Assembly (NCBI GenBank): GCA_021771675.1
Contig: JAETOP010000128.1
Span: forward strand, 1 to 10,331
From: Oscillospiraceae bacterium
Lineage (GTDB): Bacteria > Bacillota_A > Clostridia > Oscillospirales > Oscillospiraceae
Direction: 5' to 3'
DNA length: 10,331 nucleotides
Shown in pieces: positions 7,171 through 10,331 of the stretch. Position numbers and translations under genes: made by a program. A model generated the notes under the pieces. The model ran no database searches, was not told where the DNA came from, and saw only the letters and a program-made list of their open reading frames with translations. The first letter of the stretch is position 1. Each line of letters starts with the position of its first letter.

Positions 7171-7611
7171 TTACATCACCTCTGCCTTTCCGCCAGCTGC
7201 CTCGATAGCCTCCTTGGCAGATGCAGAGAAAGCAGAAGCTTTGACAGTGACCTTCTTGGACACCTTACCGTTGCCCAGGACCTTGTAGCCATACTCACAC
7301 TTGGAGAGGATGCCCTTGGCCAGCAGCGCCTCGGCGGTGACGGTCTCACCGTCCTCGAAGGCATTCAGGGCGCTCAGATTGATGATCTCCAGGGGCTTTG
7401 CGAAGATGTTGTTGAAGCCGCGCTTGGGGATGCGGCGGGCCAGAGGCATCTGGCCGCCTTCAAAGCCAATGCGGATCTTGCCGCCGGAGCGGGCCTTCTG
7501 GCCCTTGTGGCCGCGGCCGCCGGTCTTGCCGTTGCCGGAGCCGGCGCCCCGGCCCTTGCGGTAAGCCTGACGGACGGAGCCCTCGGCGGGAGACAGTTCG
7601 CTCAGTTTCAT
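7171..7611 (-). CDS. rplO: 50S ribosomal protein L15
   Basis: L15 is a late-assembly protein of the large subunit. The 146-residue product begins [12 protein letters not shown], followed by the long Gly/Arg/Lys-rich extension that threads through 23S r[21 protein letters not shown] (20-37) and [17 protein letters not shown] (50-66). The C-terminal globular part ends in an Ala-rich helix at about 127-146. The ATG at 7611 has TAAGGAGG upstream, 14 bases after rpmD. The last codons carry the ribosome binding site of secY, which begins one base after the stop. This is an ordinary member of its family. Confidence 0.98.
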   Translation of the reverse strand: MKLSELSPAEGSVRQAYRKGRGAGSGNGKTGGRGHKGQKARSGGKIRIGFEGGQMPLARRIPKRGFNNIFAKPLEIINLSALNAFEDGETVTAEALLAKGILSKCEYGYKVLGNGKVSKKVTVKASAFSASAKEAIEAAGGKAEVM

Positions 7612-7625
7612 AATTCCGTGCCTCC

Positions 7626-7808
7626 TTACTTCACTTCAGTGACCTGCAGCAGGTAGCCGATCTTGGCGATCTTGCCGCGGGTCTGATCGTTGTCGGGCTG
7701 CACGGTGACATCACCGATCTTGCGCAGACCCAGGGAATGAGCGGTCAGAATCTGCTTTTCCAGACGACCGTTCAGGCTCTTGACGAGCTTAATATTTAAG
7801 TTTGCCAT
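7626..7808 (-). CDS. rpmD: 50S ribosomal protein L30
   Basis: L30 is a small large-subunit protein found in most bacteria. The 60-residue product begins [11 protein letters not shown], has the family core [12 protein letters not shown] (22-33) and ends [10 protein letters not shown]. The start at 7808 is supported by GGAGGCGC, which overlaps the end of rpsE; the frame is open further upstream (to 7880), but that part lies inside rpsE and lacks support. It sits between rpsE and rplO, 13 and 14 bases away, the standard spc order. Confidence 0.96.
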   Translation of the reverse strand: MANLNIKLVKSLNGRLEKQILTAHSLGLRKIGDVTVQPDNDQTRGKIAKIGYLLQVTEVK

Positions 7809-7821
7809 GTTCAGCGCCTCC

Positions 7822-8322
7822 TTAACCCACAATGTCTTCGACGCTCTTGCCGCGGATGCGGGCGACTTCCTCGGGACCACGCATATTCTTCAGGCCCTGG
7901 AAAGCGGCGGCAACGACGTTGTTGGGGTTGTTGGAACGCAGGCACTTGGTGCGGATGTCCTTGATGCCTGCGGCCTCGACAACGGCACGCACAGCGCCGC
8001 CGGCGATCACGCCGGTACCGGGAGCGGCGGGTTTCATCAGCACGCGGCCGGCGCCAGCCTCACCGATGGTCTCGTGGGGAATGGTGCTGCCGGACAGTGT
8101 CACAGTGATCATGTTCTTCTTGGCAGCCTCGATACCCTTGCGGATGGCCTCGGGGACTTCAGCGGCCTTGCCCAGGCCGTAGCCCACCTTGCCCTTGCCG
8201 TCGCCGACGACGACCAGGGCGGAGAATTTCATAACACGGCCGCCCTTGACGGTCTTGGATACGCGGTTCAGGGAAACGACCTTCTCAATATACTCGCTCT
8301 GTTCTCTTTCAAATCTAGGCAT
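7822..8322 (-). CDS. rpsE: 30S ribosomal protein S5
   Basis: S5 lies at the mRNA entry side of the 30S subunit and affects decoding fidelity; spectinomycin resistance maps to one of its loops. The 166-residue product has the double-stranded-RNA-binding-like N-terminal domain with [18 protein letters not shown] (20-37) and [14 protein letters not shown] (40-53). The C-terminal domain has [15 protein letters not shown] (102-116) and RSNNPNNVV (129-137). The loop equivalent to the spectinomycin site reads VKGGR, the usual sensitive form. The ATG at 8322 has GGGAGGAGG upstream. It is 18 bases after rplR. Confidence 0.98.
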   Translation of the reverse strand: MPRFEREQSEYIEKVVSLNRVSKTVKGGRVMKFSALVVVGDGKGKVGYGLGKAAEVPEAIRKGIEAAKKNMITVTLSGSTIPHETIGEAGAGRVLMKPAAPGTGVIAGGAVRAVVEAAGIKDIRTKCLRSNNPNNVVAAAFQGLKNMRGPEEVARIRGKSVEDIVG

Positions 8323-8340
8323 GTTGTCGTTCCTCCTCCC

Positions 8341-8700
8341 TTAGAATTTCAGGCCGCCTTCGCGGGCGCCCTCAGCCAGAGCCTGCACACGGCCGTGATA
8401 CAGGTAGCCGCCGCGGTCAAACACCACGGTCTCGATACCCTTGGCCTTGGCGCGCTCGGCGACCAGCTTGCCAACAGCGGTGGCAGCGGCAACGTTGCCG
8501 CCGTAACCTTCGATGGCCTTGTCCAGGGAAGAAGCGGAAGCCAGAGTCACGCCGTTGACATCATCGATGACCTGGGCGTAAATGTTGGCCTCGCTGCGGA
8601 ACACATTCAGACGCGGCATCTCGGGGGTGCCGGAGATCTTGGCACGCACTCTCTTGTGGCGCTTCAGACGCTGGGCGTTGGTATTCGGTCTCTTAATCAT
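8341..8700 (-). CDS. rplR: 50S ribosomal protein L18
   Basis: L18 binds 5S rRNA together with L5 and L25 and helps form the central protuberance. The 119-residue product has a basic N-terminus ([19 protein letters not shown]) followed by the family core [19 protein letters not shown] (29-47) and [20 protein letters not shown] (94-113). The length is typical for Firmicutes. The ATG at 8700 has AAGGAGGTG at normal spacing and is 14 bases after rplF. Nothing unusual is seen. Confidence 0.98.
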   Translation of the reverse strand: MIKRPNTNAQRLKRHKRVRAKISGTPEMPRLNVFRSEANIYAQVIDDVNGVTLASASSLDKAIEGYGGNVAAATAVGKLVAERAKAKGIETVVFDRGGYLYHGRVQALAEGAREGGLKF

Positions 8701-8714
8701 ATCGGCACACCTCC

Positions 8715-9260
8715 TTACTTCTTAGCGCCGGTCTTGCCGACTTTGCGGCGGATGACTTCATCAGCGTACTTGATGCCCTTGCCCTTATAAGGCTCGGGAG
8801 GACGCTTCTCGCGAACCTCGGCTGCGAACTGGCCGACGGCCTGCTTGTCACAGCCGTTGATCACGATTTTATTGGGAGCGGGGACATCAATGGTAATGCC
8901 CTCGATCTCAGGAACGATCACCTGATGAGAGAAGCCCAGGTTCATGACCAGGTTCTTGCCCTCCTTGGCCACACGATAGCCAACGCCATTGACCTCCAGC
9001 TCCTTCTTAAAGCCATCGGTCACGCCGACGACCATGTTGTGGAGCAGGGTGCGGGTCAGGCCGTGAAGGCTGCGGTGCAGCTTGTCATCGGAAGGACGAT
9101 CCACGGTGATCGTAGTACCTTCCTGCTTAATGATCATCTCGGGGCGCAGCGCACGAGTCAGCTCGCCCTTGGGTCCCTTGACGGTAACCACATTACCCTC
9201 GGCGACATTCACGGTAACGCCGGCGGGAACGGTAATGGGCATTCTGCCAATTCTAGACAT
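8715..9260 (-). CDS. rplF: 50S ribosomal protein L6
   Basis: L6 binds near the sarcin-ricin loop and the factor-binding region of the large subunit. The 181-residue product begins [12 protein letters not shown], contains two repeats of the L6 fold (about 1-80 and 81-170), and has the C-terminal signature [14 protein letters not shown] (155-168) followed by a basic tail. Start at 9260, after AAGGAGGG. It follows rpsH after 16 bases and precedes rplR, the usual spc order. Length and motifs are normal. Confidence 0.98.
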   Translation of the reverse strand: MSRIGRMPITVPAGVTVNVAEGNVVTVKGPKGELTRALRPEMIIKQEGTTITVDRPSDDKLHRSLHGLTRTLLHNMVVGVTDGFKKELEVNGVGYRVAKEGKNLVMNLGFSHQVIVPEIEGITIDVPAPNKIVINGCDKQAVGQFAAEVREKRPPEPYKGKGIKYADEVIRRKVGKTGAKK

Positions 9261-9276
9261 TGTTCAAATACCCTCC

Positions 9277-9675
9277 TTACCAGACGAATGCCAGGACTTC
9301 GCCGCCGACATGCAGCTCGCGGGCCTTCTTGTCGGTCATGACGCCCTTGGACGTAGAGATGATGGCGATACCCAGGCCACGCAGCACGCGGGGCAGCTCA
9401 TCGGCACCCACATAGACGCGCAGACCGGGCTTGGAAACGCGGCGCAGGCCGGAAATGACCTTTTCTTTGCCCGCGTTGTACTTCAGCGTGATGTGGATGA
9501 CACCCTGCGTGCCATCGTCCACGATCTGAAAGTTCTTGATATAGCCCTCATCCAACAGGATCTGAGCAATGCTCTTCTTCATGTTGGAGGCGGGAACATC
9601 AACGGTGTCGTGCTTTGCACTGTTGGCGTTGCGGATGCGGGTCAGCATATCCGCAACAGGATCGGTGATATGCAT
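9277..9675 (-). CDS. rpsH: 30S ribosomal protein S8
   Basis: S8 is an early 16S rRNA binding protein; in E. coli it also represses the spc operon by binding its mRNA. The 132-residue product starts [18 protein letters not shown] and carries the signature [18 protein letters not shown] (102-119), ending VLAFVW. I chose the ATG at 9675 because AGGAGG lies 7 bases before it and the family N-terminus begins there; the frame is open 35 codons further upstream, but those codons lie in the structured leader and do not resemble S8. It is separated from rpsZ by a 310-base gap instead of the short space usual in the spc operon, and a promoter in that gap may drive it and the genes after it. Confidence 0.98.
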   Translation of the reverse strand: MHITDPVADMLTRIRNANSAKHDTVDVPASNMKKSIAQILLDEGYIKNFQIVDDGTQGVIHITLKYNAGKEKVISGLRRVSKPGLRVYVGADELPRVLRGLGIAIISTSKGVMTDKKARELHVGGEVLAFVW

Positions 9676-9730
9676 GGTAAATCCTCCTATTTTTAGAGTT
9701 ACGGTCGTAAAACCGTTCCGGCAGCGAGGT

Positions 9731-9783
9731 ATCATGGCCAATGGAGCAGTCTGCTCGCGCATGTATGCCCAATTGGTCATGAC
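9731..9783 (-). repeat. Imperfect inverted repeat able to form a branched RNA stem before rpsH
   Basis: Positions 9731-9744 pair with 9769-9783: 12 Watson-Crick pairs, one G-U, one mismatch and one bulged base. Inside this stem two smaller hairpins can form, GAGCA/TGCTC at 9744-9756 and GCAT/ATGC at 9759-9768, giving a three-way-junction-like fold. It lies 55 bases upstream of the rpsH start. No match to a known leader family is recognised. Confidence 0.45.
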
Positions 9784-9891
9784 CTTTCGCCATCCGATAC
9801 ACCGAAAAGCCCCATATCAAAAGCTTTTGGCTGCAAAAAAGTAATGGTGCCAGGTCCCCTGTTCTTCCGAAAAGGTTCCTGAACATGGCGC

Positions 9892-9925
9892 AAGTGGCGC
9901 ACCTTCAGCAAGGTGCCCCACACTT
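9892..9925 (-). other. Hairpin at the start of the rpsH leader
   Basis: In the minus strand, GCACCTT and AAGGTGC (9916-9899) form a perfect 7-bp stem with a four-base loop. An outer helix, AAGTG plus G with one bulge against CCACTT (9925-9892), extends it. It falls at the predicted 5' end of the transcript from the promoter at 9955-9927. No T-run follows directly, so it is not a simple terminator; 5'-end protection or attenuation are possibilities only. Confidence 0.35.
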
Positions 9926-9926
9926 T

Positions 9927-9955
9927 AGAGTACCAAAAGAATGGAAGTTCGTCAA
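9927..9955 (-). promoter_or_regulatory. Sigma-A-type promoter upstream of rpsH
   Basis: On the minus strand TTGACG (9955-9950) and TACTCT (9932-9927) are separated by 17 bases, with TGG directly before the -10 giving an extended -10. The -35 matches consensus at five of six positions; the -10 is weak (T, A and final T). A start near 9920 would give a leader of about 245 bases before rpsH. It begins 31 bases after the rpsZ stop codon, so it could raise expression of the genes from rpsH on. Confidence 0.6.
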
Positions 9956-9985
9956 GCACTCTTTGCGCCAAATATCGAATTTTTC

Positions 9986-10171
9986 TTAGAAAGAGGCCTT
10001 GCGGACGCCGGGGATCTCGCCCTTGTAAGCCAGCTCGCGGAAGCAGATACGGCAGACGCCGTAGTCGCGCAGGTAGGCATGGGGACGGCCGCACAGCTTG
10101 CAGCGGTTGTACTTCCGGGTGGAGTACTTGGCGGGAGCCTGCTGCTTCAGGATCATAGATTTCTTAGCCAT
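9986..10171 (-). CDS. rpsZ: 30S ribosomal protein S14, zinc-binding type Z
   Basis: S14 sits in the head of the 30S subunit and is a late-assembly protein. The 61-residue product is the short zinc form: C24-x2-C27 and C40-x2-C43 are the four ligands (CKLC and CRIC). It starts [11 protein letters not shown] and ends with the typical [11 protein letters not shown]. The ATG at 10171 has AAGGAGGAAG overlapping the rplE stop codon, 14 bases away, so the two are coupled. Also called rpsN in many genomes. A 310-base gap follows before rpsH. Confidence 0.97.
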   Translation of the reverse strand: MAKKSMILKQQAPAKYSTRKYNRCKLCGRPHAYLRDYGVCRICFRELAYKGEIPGVRKASF

Positions 10172-10185
10172 TTGTCTCTTCCTCC

Positions 10186-10331
10186 TTAGCGGGCGAAGGG
10201 AGCGCCGACCTGCTGCAGCAGGGCGCGGGCCTCTTCATCGGTGTGCGCGGTGGTGCAGATGACCACATCCATGCCGCGGATCTTGTCGATCTTGTCGTAC
10301 TCGATCTCGGGGAAGATCAGCTGCTCCTTGA
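10186..10331 (-). CDS. rplE: 50S ribosomal protein L5, C-terminal part only
   Basis: L5 binds 5S rRNA and forms part of the central protuberance, contacting the P-site tRNA. The window ends inside the gene: only the last 47 codons and two bases of another are present. The visible part has the family's [19 protein letters not shown] and the ending [14 protein letters not shown], then VGAPFAR and a TAA stop at 10188-10186. Its place directly before rpsZ fits the spc operon. The N-terminal part and the start lie beyond the window. Confidence 0.95.
   Translation of the reverse strand, partial: KEQLIFPEIEYDKIDKIRGMDVVICTTAHTDEEARALLQQVGAPFAR

Larger units (their letters stand above)
9676..9985 (-). 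promoter_or_regulatory. Long rpsZ-rpsH intergenic region: probable internal promoter and structured leader
   Basis: This 310-base space holds no gene I can support. In transcription order it contains a promoter (9955-9927), a hairpin (9925-9892), a T-run (9840-9835) after a GGACCTGGCACC segment, an A/T-rich palindrome (9829-9818), a large imperfect inverted repeat (9783-9731), a small ACGGT/ACCGT hairpin (9716-9701) and the rpsH ribosome binding site. By hand count one line of it (9781-9840) is 45% GC, against 63% in a line of rplR (8341-8400). It could be a regulated leader for rpsH onward, or an inserted repeat element that happens to carry a promoter. Confidence 0.5.

Noticed and set aside
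9277..9780. N-terminal extension of S8 from an ATG at 9780
   Set aside because: The frame is open, but the extra 35 codons do not resemble S8 and cross the structured leader, and the ATG at 9675 has the proper ribosome binding site and the family start.
9599..9886. 95-codon minus-strand frame in the rpsZ-rpsH gap
   Set aside because: It has no ribosome binding site, overlaps the start of rpsH in another frame and has no recognisable sequence pattern.
9835..9920. T-box riboswitch, suggested by TGGCACC before a T-run
   Set aside because: The full antiterminator consensus is not matched, only about 85 bases separate it from the promoter (too short for the usual T-box stem I), and the downstream gene is not an aminoacyl-tRNA synthetase or amino-acid gene.

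Overview
The window is one long cluster of translation genes, almost all on the minus strand. It is the end of the S10/spc ribosomal-protein operon joined directly to the alpha operon. Reading in the direction of transcription (high to low coordinates), the order is: rplE (3' part only), rpsZ (S14), a 310-base gap, rpsH, rplF, rplR, rpsE, rpmD, rplO, secY, adk, map, a KOW-domain gene, infA, rpmJ, rpsM, rpsK, rpsD, rpoA and rplQ. A strong terminator at 759-807 closes the run. A separate minus-strand gene for a small zinc-ribbon membrane protein follows at 133-528, with its own promoter and terminator.

The organism is most likely a GC-rich member of the Firmicutes, class Clostridia, perhaps of the order Oscillospirales (inference). 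The reasons are the fused spc-alpha order with adk, map, a KOW gene, infA and rpmJ between secY and rpsM (as in Bacillus and Clostridia), the four-cysteine S14, strong GGAGG ribosome binding sites before most genes, and GC-rich coding sequence. No gene was found on the plus strand. The long plus-strand open frames are antisense shadows of GC-rich codons.

The genes make parts of the small and large ribosomal subunits, the core of the protein-export channel (SecY), adenylate kinase, methionine aminopeptidase, initiation factor IF-1 and the RNA polymerase alpha subunit. Spacing between genes is mostly 1-26 bases, and many ribosome binding sites overlap the previous stop codon, so most of the run is probably one coupled transcript.

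This is mainly conserved housekeeping DNA and I see no convincing new multi-gene system. Four things stand out. (1) rplQ is broken by a deletion of about 19 bases in its conserved middle. (2) The gap between rpsZ and rpsH is unusually long and holds a good sigma-A-type promoter and a leader that could fold into strong RNA structures. (3) Several longer intergenic spaces (rpoA-rplQ, rpsD-rpoA, infA-rpmJ) contain hairpins or tiny reading frames. (4) infA starts with TTG and secY with GTG.
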